Of a DNA stretch of 64,000 bases, positions 1-8,668 are shown in pieces. The stretch's first letter is position 1, and each line of letters starts with the position of its first letter. The position numbers and the translations under genes were made by a program. Under the pieces are notes generated by a model. That model worked only from the letters and a program-made list of their open reading frames with translations, searched no databases and had not been told where the DNA came from. Origin of the DNA: Geomonas silvestris (GTDB taxonomy: Bacteria > Desulfobacterota > Desulfuromonadia > Geobacterales > Geobacteraceae). The stretch is taken from NCBI RefSeq assembly GCF_014193515.1, contig NZ_BLXX01000001.1, forward strand, positions 682,001-746,000. Direction: 5' to 3'.

Positions 1-1
1 C

Positions 2-109
2 GTACAGCAGAAGGTGAACAGCAAGCTGCAGCGGGGACGCCAGTATGCCGAGACAAAGGCTGCGGAATTCGCGGAGACAGCCGAGGAAACCAGGGGCCAA
101 CTCCACTGA
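2..109 (+). CDS. C-terminal end of a helical protein (5' end outside window)
   Basis: An open frame enters from the left edge and stops at TGA 107-109, giving 35 residues. They are charged and alanine/glutamate-rich (QQKVNSKLQRGRQYAETKAA and onward), consistent with an amphipathic helix or coiled coil such as the tail of a YtxH-like or apolipoprotein-like stress protein. That family guess comes from composition only. A hairpin follows at 174-217, which supports this being a real gene end converging on the kinase gene on the other strand. Confidence 0.5.
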   Translation, partial: VQQKVNSKLQRGRQYAETKAAEFAETAEETRGQLH

Positions 110-173
110 GTAGAGTCCCGAACCTGGAAAGGCGGCCGGCCATTCCATAAACCGCTACCGGTGTCGGCCTGTC

Positions 174-217
174 AAAAAGCTCGGAGCGTCGCCTGAACGC
201 GGCACTTCGGGCTTTTT
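174..217. terminator. Bidirectional hairpin between convergent genes
   Basis: The arms AAAAAGCTCGGAG (174-186) and CTTCGGGCTTTTT (205-217) pair over 13 positions, two of them G-U wobbles. Each strand ends in a T run, as expected for a terminator serving the gene ending at 109 and the kinase ending at 282. Confidence 0.5.
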
Positions 218-281
218 CGTGCTCGAAACCTTGGCATGCGGCTTCGGGGAGCGCGAGGTCCTGCTCCGGGTGAACGAACGA

Positions 282-3152
282 TCACTCCAAAAGCTCCCGC
301 AGTTTCTTCAGGAGCAGCGCCGGCGAGACCGGCTTCTCGATGAGGTGCAGCCCCTGGATGGCCAACCCCGACTTGTTGATGACGTCGTAGGTGTACCCGC
401 TTATGAAGAGCGCCTTCACGTCGCCGCGCAGCTTGCGTATCTCGCTGAAGGCCTCCCAGCCGTTCTTGCGCGGCATAATCACGTCGAGCACCAGGACGTC
501 GATGGAGACCCCGCGCTCGCGGAACTTCTGGATCCCGTCGGCCCCGTCCACCGCCTCGATGACCTGGTAGCCGTGGTGCGCCAGGACCTCGCGGAACAGC
601 GATCTCACCTCGGCATCGTCCTCGACCAAAAGGATGGTCTCCCCCCTGCCGTGGTGCAGGTTCTCCTTGGGAGGAGCGGCCTGCTGCGCGGTGCCGCGCA
701 CCAGCGGGAGGTAGACCCAGAAGGTGGTCCCCACCCCCGGTTCGCTGATCACGTTGACGAACCCGTTGTGCTGCTTCACGATGCCGAACACGATGGAGAG
801 CCCAAGCCCCGTCCCCTTGCCGACCTCCTTGGTGGTGAAAAACGGCTCGAAAATCTTCTCCAGGGTGGCGGCATCCATCCCGCAACCGCTGTCGGTGACC
901 GACAGGATGGCGTACTCGCCGCTTTTCCCGTACCCCTGCGCCTGGACGAACTCCTCGCTCACCGACGCCGAACCGGTCGCAATGGTGAGGCGCCCCTCCC
1001 CCGCCATGGCGTCTCGTGCGTTACCCACCAGGTTGAAGATAACCTGCTCCAGTTGCCCATGATCCGCCTGGACCAGGGAGGGGTCCCGCCCCAGCTCGAG
1101 GCGCAGCTCGATGTTTTCCCCGAGGATCGGCGGGAAGAACTTCTGGGCCCCCTTGACCAGCTGGTTCAGGTCGAGCAGCACGGGGTTCAGGTCCTGTTTC
1201 CTGCTGTAGGCCAAAAGCCCCCGGGTCAGATCGGCGGCACGCTCGGCCGAGGTGATCAAGAGGTTCAGGTACCCCCTCATCTGTTCGGAGAGCTGCGCCT
1301 CGGACTTGATCAGGCTGCCGTAGCCAATGATGGCGGTGAGCCGGTTGTTGAAGTCGTGGGCGATCCCGCCGGTGAGGGTGGCGAGCGCCTCTACCTTCTG
1401 GGAGTTACGCAGGTGGTTTTCCACCCTGCGCTGCATGGTGGTGTCCCGGAAGTTCAGCACGATGCCGGCCACCCGGTCGCCGATCAGATGGGGGCAGGCC
1501 ACCCGTTCCACGATCCTGCCGTCAAGAAACTCCATGAGGATGGTGGAGAGCTGTTCCGGGTGCGCCATCTGCTCGTTGAGCTGCTGCTGGAACCCGATCG
1601 GGTCCTTCAACTCCTGGATGACGTGATCCAGCATGGCCTGGTACCCCTGTGCCATGACCGACTCCGGAATCCCGGTCATCTGGGGATACTTCCGGTTGTA
1701 CATCACCACCCGCTTCTCGAGGTCGAGCACCAGGATTCCGTCGACGATCGATTCCAGCGTCGCAGAGAGGATCGAGAGGGTCTGCTGGTTCTTCTCCTCG
1801 AACTGCTTACGCTCCGAGATGTCCCTCACAAACGAGCAGATCCGTCCCGTACCGTGGTACATGAGCAGGCTCGAACTCACCTCGATCGGGACGGGCCTCC
1901 CCTTGCGGTCCAGCGCCAACAGTTCGGTGGACTGGGGCCCCTCGTCCTCGAGGAGGTTCCAGCGCTGTTGCCAGTACTCCGGGGTGTACCCCGGCACCAG
2001 GTCGAAGATGGTGAGTGTGGCAAACTCCTCAGGCGTCGCGGAAAAGATGCGGCAGAGGCTTTCGTTGGCAAAGACGAAGCTGCCGTCCTGCGCCACCCAA
2101 CCGATGCCGTCGGGGGACCACTCGACGCTGTAGCGGGTGAAGCGGAGCTCCTCTTCGGACAGGCGGCGCTGCGAGATGTCGCGCGCGATCCCGGTGGTGC
2201 CGACGATCTCCCCCCGGGCGCTGAAGATCGGGGTCTTGATGGTTTCCAGCCAGACCTGCCCCCCGGTGCCGGCCAACTCTTCTTCGACCTGTTTGCTGCG
2301 GCCGGTTTTCATTACCTCGAGGTCGTCGGCGCGGTAGGCCTCGGCCAGTGCGCCGGGCCAGATATCCAGATCGGTAAGCCCCACAAGCTCTTCCGGGTTG
2401 CGGCCGCAGGCCTCGGCGAAGGCCCTGTTTACCGCGACGTACCGGCTCTCCTGGTCCTTGATCCAGGCCATGTCGGGGATGTTGTTGAGGATCGCCTTCA
2501 TCTTCCGGTCGCGGATCTCCAGGGCCCGGAAGCTTTCGTTGCGAAAGCGCATGAAGAACAGCGAGAAGCAGATGAAAAGGACGTTGAGCAGCACGCAGCT
2601 CACGATGACCTTGGTCTTCAGGTTGTCGTAGAGCTCGAAGATCTCGCTTTTCTTGATACCGACGTAGATGGCGCCGACCACCCGCCCCTGGTTATCTTTG
2701 AGCGGATCATAGGCCGCATAGTACGGCTCGCCGAAGAGGAGCGCCTCACCCAGGTAGCGCTCCCCCCTATTGAAGACGGCCTCACGGGGGGCGCCGACGA
2801 GCCTCGTGCCCAGGGCGCGCCGGCCATCGGCAGTAGGGACGTTGGTGGCGACCCGGACATCGCCCTGGAAGATGGTCGCCGTCCCCCCGAAGACCTCCCG
2901 GACACGGTCCGTAAGCGCAGAGTCGCCGGTCAACGGGTAAGTGCCGACCCAGAGCTTGCCGTCGTGGACGCTGAAGCTGTCGCCTTTTTGCAGCAGCATG
3001 ACCCGGAAGGCCTTCAGCCGCTCCTCCTGCTCATGCTGCGCATCGGTCACTGCGTGGCTGTACAGCTGCGAGAGAAAGAGCAGCGTCGAGGAGGTTATGG
3101 CAATAACCACGATGAGTGCATTTATCAGCGGATATCGCAGTTGGAACGTCAT
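282..3152 (-). CDS. Membrane hybrid histidine kinase, Cache-PAS-PAS-PAS-HisKA-HATPase-REC
   Basis: 956 residues. Transmembrane helices at about 8-28 and 181-201 flank a periplasmic region of ~150 residues with a single-Cache look (GEPYYAAYDP and GAIYVGI near its end), so it probably senses a small external ligand. Three PAS domains follow (about 215-335, 340-455, 460-575). HisKA carries HDFNN with the phospho-accepting His near residue 599. The HATPase has intact N and G boxes (GTGLGL), and a C-terminal receiver has its Asp near residue 889 in LDVIMP. No HTH or enzymatic output is fused, so a separate partner is expected. The gene is alone, with a 539-bp gap upstream. Ligand and partner cannot be read from the sequence. 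Confidence 0.93.
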   Translation of the reverse strand: MTFQLRYPLINALIVVIAITSSTLLFLSQLYSHAVTDAQHEQEERLKAFRVMLLQKGDSFSVHDGKLWVGTYPLTGDSALTDRVREVFGGTATIFQGDVRVATNVPTADGRRALGTRLVGAPREAVFNRGERYLGEALLFGEPYYAAYDPLKDNQGRVVGAIYVGIKKSEIFELYDNLKTKVIVSCVLLNVLFICFSLFFMRFRNESFRALEIRDRKMKAILNNIPDMAWIKDQESRYVAVNRAFAEACGRNPEELVGLTDLDIWPGALAEAYRADDLEVMKTGRSKQVEEELAGTGGQVWLETIKTPIFSARGEIVGTTGIARDISQRRLSEEELRFTRYSVEWSPDGIGWVAQDGSFVFANESLCRIFSATPEEFATLTIFDLVPGYTPEYWQQRWNLLEDEGPQSTELLALDRKGRPVPIEVSSSLLMYHGTGRICSFVRDISERKQFEEKNQQTLSILSATLESIVDGILVLDLEKRVVMYNRKYPQMTGIPESVMAQGYQAMLDHVIQELKDPIGFQQQLNEQMAHPEQLSTILMEFLDGRIVERVACPHLIGDRVAGIVLNFRDTTMQRRVENHLRNSQKVEALATLTGGIAHDFNNRLTAIIGYGSLIKSEAQLSEQMRGYLNLLITSAERAADLTRGLLAYSRKQDLNPVLLDLNQLVKGAQKFFPPILGENIELRLELGRDPSLVQADHGQLEQVIFNLVGNARDAMAGEGRLTIATGSASVSEEFVQAQGYGKSGEYAILSVTDSGCGMDAATLEKIFEPFFTTKEVGKGTGLGLSIVFGIVKQHNGFVNVISEPGVGTTFWVYLPLVRGTAQQAAPPKENLHHGRGETILLVEDDAEVRSLFREVLAHHGYQVIEAVDGADGIQKFRERGVSIDVLVLDVIMPRKNGWEAFSEIRKLRGDVKALFISGYTYDVINKSGLAIQGLHLIEKPVSPALLLKKLRELLE

Positions 3153-3691
3153 TTCATCTCCGCATTGAATTAAGATCGATACATCCGCGTCATTTCAAGA
3201 ACACCGCGCATCAACAAGCTCTATAGCTGTCTTTTGTACTGGATTCAAGAAAAATGTATACGGCAGAAGCACCGGTAACATCGGGTTTTTTCAAGAGAAA
3301 CTTTAGCCAAAAATAACAGTGAACAGGTTCATGAACAGCGACAACTACAAATACAGGGACAGGCGTGGTTACCTTAGGGTAAAGCGAAGCAGCGTCGACA
3401 GGGCTTATACATAATCCCACGTTGACCTACAGCATCAGCCGAGATTTAGGAGCAGTATCTGGGAAAGAATTAAGAATCCGGCACCTGACGGATCTTCCGC
3501 AATGAGCCTCTCCAGCCGCCGCGTGGCAACGAAAAAAAGGGGCCATCCTGGAAAAGGTGCACCAGGTCCTGCGGACGCTCTACCAACGGGTGGGGATACT
3601 GGAGAGGGAAAAGAAGGGATGCAACGGCAACTCGGTGCGAAGTTCACCAAGGCACCACGGAGGGGAGGTCTCCTCCGTGGCCTCCACCTCG
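3153..3691. other. 539-bp gap between kinase and chemoreceptor genes
   Basis: No convincing gene. The half near the kinase is AT-rich for this genome and probably holds its promoter. A 9-bp hairpin (CCACGGAGG 3655-3663 with CCTCCGTGG 3672-3680) lies just past the chemoreceptor stop and has no T tract. Between 3502 and about 3620 two frames read as one helical peptide if a single base is removed near the A/G run at 3533-3543. This may be a decayed small gene. Confidence 0.4.
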
Positions 3692-5302
3692 CTACAGCCT
3701 GAACCGGGTGACCAGCTGTTTGAGATCCTGCGCCTGGGCTGCGAGGGTACCCGCCGATGCCGCGGTTTCTTCGGCGCCGCGGGCGGTCTGCTGAACCACC
3801 TCCGAGATCTGCAGGATATTGCTGGTAACCTCGCCGGTGGTCGCCGTCTGTTCCTCGGCTGCCGTGGCGATCTGGCTTACCTGCAGGGAAACCTCGTTGA
3901 TGCTGTTGAGGATCATCTCCAGGGCCTCTTCCGAACGCGAGGAGGCTGCCGCTCCCTTCTCGACTTCCTGCACCCCCTCCTCCATGGCGCATACCGCCGT
4001 CCTGGTCTCTCCCTGGATGGCCCGGATCATCTCCCCTATCTCGCGGGTCGCCCTCGTGGTGCGCTCGGCAAGGGCGCGGACCTCGTCGGCCACCACGGCA
4101 AAACCGCGTCCCTGCTCGCCCGCCCTGGCCGCCTCGATGGCCGCGTTGAGCGCCAGGAGGTTCGTTTGGTCGGCGATGTCTTCGATGGTCCCGACGATGG
4201 CGCCGATCTGGTCCGAACGGGTGCCGAGCGCCTCGATGCTGACCGAGGTGGCCCGTACCCGCTCGGCGATCACCCCCATCCCGACGATGGTTTCCTCGAC
4301 GATCGCCGCCCCGGCTTGGGCCGCCTGGGCCGACCGCGCCGACGCCTCGGCTGCAACCGTGCAGTTGCGGGCGATGTCGGTGCTGGTCGCCGCCATCTCT
4401 TCGCTGGCGGTTGCCACGGTATTGGACTGGGCGACGGTCTCCTCGGCACCGGTGGCGATCTGGTCCGACGTGGAGCGCAGCTGTCCCGAAGCCGTGGCGA
4501 CCGAGCCGGATATGTCGATGATCTGGGAAACCATCTGGCGCAGGTTCCCGACCATCTCGCCGAGGGCGCCGAGGATCATGCCGACCTCGTCCTTGCTGTC
4601 GCTTTTCACCTCGCGGGAGAGATCGCCCGAGGCCACCGCCTTGGCTATCTCGACGGCATAGTTGATCTGCTTGAGCACCGCGCGGCTCACCGTCAGGCAG
4701 ATCCCCCCGACCACGAAGGCAATGAGGAAGGTGCCGGCAAGGGAGAAGAACATGGCGGTCCGCTTCAGCGCCAGTGCCTCCTTGGCCTTGGTGCGTCCCT
4801 GCTCGATGTTGAAATCGATGTGCTTGTCGAAGGCCTTGCCGACCTCCATGAGGATCTGCTGGTTGGCCATGAGCAGGTCGCGCGCCTCGTTCTTTTTTCC
4901 CTCCCGGGAGAGGACGAGTACCTGGTCCCGGACCGCGACGTACTTGGCGAGCGAGTCCCGGTCCACCGCCAGGAGGAGTTTGTCCTGATCGTTGGAGAGG
5001 TCCTCCTTCTCGTACTTCTTGAGCGTTTCGTCGACCGCGTTGGTGTTTTCGGTGATCTTTTTCTCCAGCTTGGCCATCTCGGCCGGATCGGTCTGAGCGA
5101 CGTGCTGCCAGACGCTGACCCGCACCGTGGTGAGCGCGTTGACGGCGTTGGTGAGATGGTCCAGGCTGGGAACCGTGTTGGTATTGGCGTAGTTGGCCGC
5201 ATCGAAGACCTTCCCGGTCTCTAACTGGTTCATACCCGCCAGCAGGATGAGGCCGAGCAGCACGGCGGCGAAGATGATCTGCATCTTTCTTGCGATGGTC
5301 AT
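3692..5302 (-). CDS. Methyl-accepting chemotaxis protein
   Basis: 536 residues. There is an N-terminal transmembrane helix (about 8-26), a periplasmic four-helix-bundle type sensor of ~160 residues, a second membrane helix near 195-215, a HAMP segment, and the long cytoplasmic signalling hairpin with the highly conserved tip ([34 protein letters not shown]). It relays ligand binding to CheA/CheW and is adjusted by methylation. The protein ends in LVTRFRL, with no NWETF-type pentapeptide for tethering CheR/CheB. A near-consensus sigma-28 promoter lies about 80 bp upstream (5382-5408), so expression is probably tied to flagellar regulation. Confidence 0.95.
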   Translation of the reverse strand: MTIARKMQIIFAAVLLGLILLAGMNQLETGKVFDAANYANTNTVPSLDHLTNAVNALTTVRVSVWQHVAQTDPAEMAKLEKKITENTNAVDETLKKYEKEDLSNDQDKLLLAVDRDSLAKYVAVRDQVLVLSREGKKNEARDLLMANQQILMEVGKAFDKHIDFNIEQGRTKAKEALALKRTAMFFSLAGTFLIAFVVGGICLTVSRAVLKQINYAVEIAKAVASGDLSREVKSDSKDEVGMILGALGEMVGNLRQMVSQIIDISGSVATASGQLRSTSDQIATGAEETVAQSNTVATASEEMAATSTDIARNCTVAAEASARSAQAAQAGAAIVEETIVGMGVIAERVRATSVSIEALGTRSDQIGAIVGTIEDIADQTNLLALNAAIEAARAGEQGRGFAVVADEVRALAERTTRATREIGEMIRAIQGETRTAVCAMEEGVQEVEKGAAASSRSEEALEMILNSINEVSLQVSQIATAAEEQTATTGEVTSNILQISEVVQQTARGAEETAASAGTLAAQAQDLKQLVTRFRL

Positions 5303-5381
5303 AAAGAGATACTCCTGACGGTTTCCCCGCTGGACACGGTCCCGATGTTAAGGCCGGAAAAGGTTTTGACTCTTCTTGAAC

Positions 5382-5408
5382 CTATCGGCGTGTACGGCAA
5401 AAACTTGA
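5382..5408 (-). promoter_or_regulatory. Sigma-28 (FliA)-type promoter of the chemoreceptor gene
   Basis: On the minus strand the sequence reads TCAAGTTT (5408-5401), 11 bases, then GCCGATAG (5389-5382). The bacterial flagellar sigma consensus is TAAAGTTT-N11-GCCGATAA, so 14 of 16 positions match with exact spacing. Predicted initiation is near 5373, about 70 bases before the ATG at 5302. Confidence 0.75.
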
Positions 5409-5656
5409 GGGGGATCCTGCGCGTAACCATCCTTAATCACTAGGCATAAGACAAATCCGACAAGGGCGCAGGCGAAACTTACCTCGAGTTCCACCGTCTC
5501 CCTTGCCGCGAGATTTTGTCCCTCCCGCCCCTTGCGCGAGGGGGAATCGAGGTGGCGCACGAGCCGCAGTGCGGGTCCCCTTGCCCTTCACGCGAAAGGC
5601 GCAAAAGGAGTATCATCGTGGAGTCAGCCTACACCTCACCCCCAGGAGGGCCAGCG

Positions 5657-6415
5657 ATGTCGACCACCTACCTTCTCGAAGAGCAGGGCCTACAGGATCT
5701 CACCCGGTTCACCACCCGCGGCACCTTGTTCGCGTTCGATCTCGACGGGACCCTGGCGCCCATCAAGGTGCACGCCAGCGAGGTCCGGCTCGCTCCCGAA
5801 CTGTTCGAGGCACTGAAGCGCCTGGACCAACTCACCAACGTCTGCGTCCTCACCGGCCGATCGCGGAAGGACGCCCTCGCTATCCTGCGCATGGACCTGC
5901 GGCTCGTGCTGGGGAACCACGGCTGCGAGTGGCCGCCGGAGCTTAGGCCCCGAAACAAGCGGTACATCGAGAAAGCCGGAAGCTGGAGGGCGGTTCTGGA
6001 GAAGGGATTTACAGAGGAGCGCGGCGTGGAGATCGAGTACAAGGGCGAGACCCTGGCGATCCACTACCGCGGTGCGCCGGACCCTGACCAGGCGAGGCTG
6101 CGCATCGAGAAGTTGGTAGGAGAGCTCATCCCGGCGCCGCGCGTCATCGGCGGCAAGTTCGTGATGAACCTGCTTCCGATGGAGGCGGAGACCAAGGGGA
6201 CGGCGCTCGTCGAGGCCATGGAGTTCGTGGGAGCGGGGCAGGCAATCTATATAGGTGATGACGTAACCGACGAGGAAGTCTTCAAGATGGCGCTCCCTAA
6301 CCTTTTGGGGGTGCACATAGGCACCGAACCCTGGACTGCCGCAACGCATTACCTGAAGGAACAGGGGGAGATTACGGCAGTGGTTCAGACCGTGGTGCGG
6401 CTATTGGGGGGGTGA
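5657..6415 (+). CDS. otsB: Trehalose-6-phosphate phosphatase (OtsB-type HAD phosphatase)
   Basis: 252 residues from the ATG at 5657, which has CAGGAGGG seven bases upstream; the frame is open further upstream but without a comparable site. HAD motif I is DLDGT (residues 28-32, Asp nucleophile D28). Later come LTGRS, NHGCEW and a late GDDVTDEEVF acidic motif, typical of OtsB, which removes phosphate from trehalose-6-phosphate to give trehalose, an osmolyte. No otsA synthase lies next to it, so the substrate supply must be encoded elsewhere. A sugar-phosphatase of related specificity is the alternative. Confidence 0.88.
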   Translation: MSTTYLLEEQGLQDLTRFTTRGTLFAFDLDGTLAPIKVHASEVRLAPELFEALKRLDQLTNVCVLTGRSRKDALAILRMDLRLVLGNHGCEWPPELRPRNKRYIEKAGSWRAVLEKGFTEERGVEIEYKGETLAIHYRGAPDPDQARLRIEKLVGELIPAPRVIGGKFVMNLLPMEAETKGTALVEAMEFVGAGQAIYIGDDVTDEEVFKMALPNLLGVHIGTEPWTAATHYLKEQGEITAVVQTVVRLLGG

Positions 6416-6439
6416 TCGGGGTAGTCTATTCAGCGATTC

Positions 6440-6474
6440 AGGAAAAAAGAAAAAGGCCAGCTTTTCAGCTGGCC
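6440..6474 (-). terminator. Rho-independent terminator after tRNA-Gln
   Basis: A perfect 8-bp stem (GGCCAGCT 6455-6462, AGCTGGCC 6467-6474, loop TTTC) is followed on the minus strand by a T-rich run (complement of 6443-6454). It ends transcription coming through ispE and the tRNA, and faces the end of otsB. Confidence 0.8.
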
Positions 6475-6485
6475 CTTCATATTTA

Positions 6486-6560
6486 TGGCAGGGGCGACAG
6501 GGATCGAACCTGTGAATGCCGGAATCAAAATCCGGTGCCTTACCGCTTGGCGACGCCCCT
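6486..6560 (-). tRNA. tRNA-Gln (anticodon UUG)
   Basis: The minus strand folds as a cloverleaf: acceptor AGGGGCG/CGCCCCT, anticodon stem CCGGA/TCCGG with loop TTTTGAT (anticodon TTG, read CAA), T-arm ACAGG-TTCGATC-CCTGT, discriminator G and an encoded CCA (6486-6488). It starts 8 bases after the ispE stop and has no promoter of its own in sight, so it is probably cut from the ispE transcript. Confidence 0.96.
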
Positions 6561-6568
6561 ATTCTCTT

Positions 6569-7411
6569 TTAGATGCTGCGTACGGCGGCGGTGAACCAGC
6601 CGTGCTCCTCTGCAAGCTCGGCTGCCGCCTGCTTTGCCGTCTTCTCGTCGGCAAAGAGCCCGAAAACGGTGGAACCGCTGCCGGACATCAACACGCCCCG
6701 TGCTCCGGCGGCGCTCAAAAGCTCTTTCAGCTCGCCGACCCTCGGATACCTGCCGATGGTCACCGGCTCGAGATCGTTGGAAAGTACCGCACAGATCTCG
6801 TCGAGGCCGGCGTAGGAACTCGAAACTTTAGCGGGTTCGTTTTTGTTTGTCAATCTCAAATTTTGGTACACCCAGCCGGTGGAGACGTGGATCCCGGGGT
6901 TCACCAATACCACCCATACTTCGGGGACCTGCTCCAAGGCGGTGAGCAGGTTGCCGATCCCCTCGGCAAGGGCGGGTCTCTTGAAGATGAAGAAGGGGAC
7001 GTCGGCTCCCAGCTTCACCCCGATCTCCATGAGCTTCTCGTCGCTCAATCCCAACTCCAGCAACTCGTTCACCCCCATGAGGACGCTCGCGGCGTCGCTG
7101 CTGCCGCCGCCCAGCCCGGCCCCGACCGGGATGTGCTTCGCGATGGTGATGTCGATGCCGACCTCCTTGCCGGAGAGCTGCAACAGGGCGTCGGCCGCGC
7201 GCCAGGCGATGTTGCCCGGCCCGTCCGGAGCGCCCCCGCCGTCGCAGGTGACCCGAACGCCGGGGGTTTCGCTCAGGGCGATCTCGATGTCGTCGTTAAG
7301 ATCGACGCGCTGCATCAGCATGCGCAGGTCGTGGTAGCCGTCGGGTCTCTTGCCAAGGACGTCGAGCCGGTAGTTCACCTTGGCGGGGGCCTTTAACTGC
7401 AGTTTCTTCAC
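6569..7411 (-). CDS. ispE: 4-diphosphocytidyl-2-C-methyl-D-erythritol kinase
   Basis: GHMP-family kinase of the methylerythritol phosphate route to isoprenoids. It phosphorylates CDP-methylerythritol at the 2-hydroxyl. The N-terminus has [20 protein letters not shown] with the catalytic Lys. The glycine-rich ATP loop is [13 protein letters not shown] near residue 95, and a third GHMP motif near the C-terminus reads [13 protein letters not shown] prefer the GTG at 7411 (280 residues) because AAAGGGGAG sits just upstream and the protein then starts MKKLQLKAP; ATGs at 7432 and 7429 are alternatives that overlap the previous gene. It lies downstream of the DUF294 gene and is followed by tRNA-Gln. 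Confidence 0.92.
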   Translation of the reverse strand: MKKLQLKAPAKVNYRLDVLGKRPDGYHDLRMLMQRVDLNDDIEIALSETPGVRVTCDGGGAPDGPGNIAWRAADALLQLSGKEVGIDITIAKHIPVGAGLGGGSSDAASVLMGVNELLELGLSDEKLMEIGVKLGADVPFFIFKRPALAEGIGNLLTALEQVPEVWVVLVNPGIHVSTGWVYQNLRLTNKNEPAKVSSSYAGLDEICAVLSNDLEPVTIGRYPRVGELKELLSAAGARGVLMSGSGSTVFGLFADEKTAKQAAAELAEEHGWFTAAVRSI

Positions 7412-7428
7412 GTTGTTCTCCCCTTTCA

Positions 7429-8619
7429 TCATGTGCCGCTGCCCTGACCGGTGCGTTCTTTACCCTGGAACCGGCAGCGCAAAAGGCGCTGCAGCTGCCG
7501 CACCGATTCGAGCGCTTCCTTTAACCGCTCCCGGTCGCCTTCTGCGAGGGCGGCGGGGCTCAGGTAAGGCTGCTCAAGTGCTATCTCGCGACGCACCTTG
7601 AATCCCGCCAGCACCTGGTAGGCGGCGCTGAAGCGCTCGGCCTGGCCACCGGTAAATACCCCCAGGGTAGCCAGCGCGGCGATACGCTCCAGGGTCGGTC
7701 CGGTCTCGAGGTCAAGTTGGGCAGCCAGGAGGCGCACCGCCCCTACCAGTGGCTGCAGCCCGTCCTTTTCCGGATTGAGACAGCCGGCATGGTCGCCGGT
7801 CTTCTCAACCCGCAGCCCCCCCAGCATGCGCAGCGCCACCGGCTGTTCGGACACCTCGCGCGCCAGGTCGTGCAGCTCCTGCCCGTCGCGGCTGCGGGCG
7901 AGGAAGTCTCGAGCGTTTTTTAGGGCGGCAGCGCCGATGGCCTCGTCGCCGCAGACGACGCGCAGATCGGCCACGGTCTCCAGCCGGTTGGGCTGGTCGG
8001 GAGGCTGGACCTCTCCGCTAAGGTAGTGTTCCCACTTCTCGAGCGAGCCGCGCCAGAGCGCCTTGCCGAGAAATGCTCCCTCTTTGCCGATCAGGCCGTA
8101 CTGGTCCAGGATCGCGATGATCCGGTAGGCGAAGGGCTCGAAGTAGCCGGTTGTCTCTTCGCTCTTCCAGACCAGGACGCAGCGGTCGCTCTCTTCGAGG
8201 GTCTGCTCGCAGCGCCCGAGGCTTCCCGAGGCGAGAAGCGCAAAGGGGGCCGGAGCGTGTCCCTCGTCGTTGAGCTCCGGCCCCTCTTCGGCGAACTGAA
8301 GCACGCGGCGCAATACCCCGTCGCGCCAGGCGTTGCAGAAGCCCTGCAAGGCGGCCACCGACCCGCGCCGCACGTAGTAGGCGGCAACCAGGCGCTCGAA
8401 GCGGTTCAACAGGGGGGGAAGCTGGTCGAGGTACTCGGCGTGCCACAGCTCGGAGAGCACTCTGCCGAAGGAGGCGGAGGCACCCTCTTCGAAGGCAAGT
8501 TCCTCGGCGATCCAGCTCTTGAGATCCTGGATCGTCTCGAGGGTCTGCTCCGGAGTGAACTGGCGACTCCGCTCGTAGAGGATCTTCTTGGCCCCGATCA
8601 CGAGTTCCGCGTCGCTCAT
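7429..8619 (-). CDS. DUF294-type putative nucleotidyltransferase (signal-transduction family), degenerate active site
   Basis: 396 residues from the ATG at 8619, which has AGAGGA five bases upstream. The layout fits the DUF294 and DUF294-C pair found in proteins usually called putative signal transduction proteins: a helical N-terminal half, then a nucleotidyltransferase-like [16 protein letters not shown] (residue ~150) and a C-terminal helical domain. In the family as I know it the motif ends in a metal-binding pair (TDQDN type). Here those positions are Ser and Arg, so catalysis may be lost. There is no CBS or cyclic-nucleotide domain. Its stop overlaps the region of the ispE start, which suggests cotranscription. 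Substrate and role are unknown. Confidence 0.8.
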   Translation of the reverse strand: MSDAELVIGAKKILYERSRQFTPEQTLETIQDLKSWIAEELAFEEGASASFGRVLSELWHAEYLDQLPPLLNRFERLVAAYYVRRGSVAALQGFCNAWRDGVLRRVLQFAEEGPELNDEGHAPAPFALLASGSLGRCEQTLEESDRCVLVWKSEETTGYFEPFAYRIIAILDQYGLIGKEGAFLGKALWRGSLEKWEHYLSGEVQPPDQPNRLETVADLRVVCGDEAIGAAALKNARDFLARSRDGQELHDLAREVSEQPVALRMLGGLRVEKTGDHAGCLNPEKDGLQPLVGAVRLLAAQLDLETGPTLERIAALATLGVFTGGQAERFSAAYQVLAGFKVRREIALEQPYLSPAALAEGDRERLKEALESVRQLQRLLRCRFQGKERTGQGSGT

Positions 8620-8668
8620 TGTTTCCTCTGCAAAGGCCGGCACATGAACACCTGGTAAACGTGGATTG

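Noticed and set aside
219-3173. 984-codon open frame on the plus strand opposite the hybrid histidine kinase
   Set aside because: Mirror frame produced by high GC codon bias. Its translation is Arg/Leu/Gly/Asp-rich with no domain, while the minus-strand frame has complete kinase motifs.
3211-3420. 69-codon minus-strand frame in the kinase-chemoreceptor gap
   Set aside because: No Shine-Dalgarno, AT-rich intergenic composition, no recognisable sequence.
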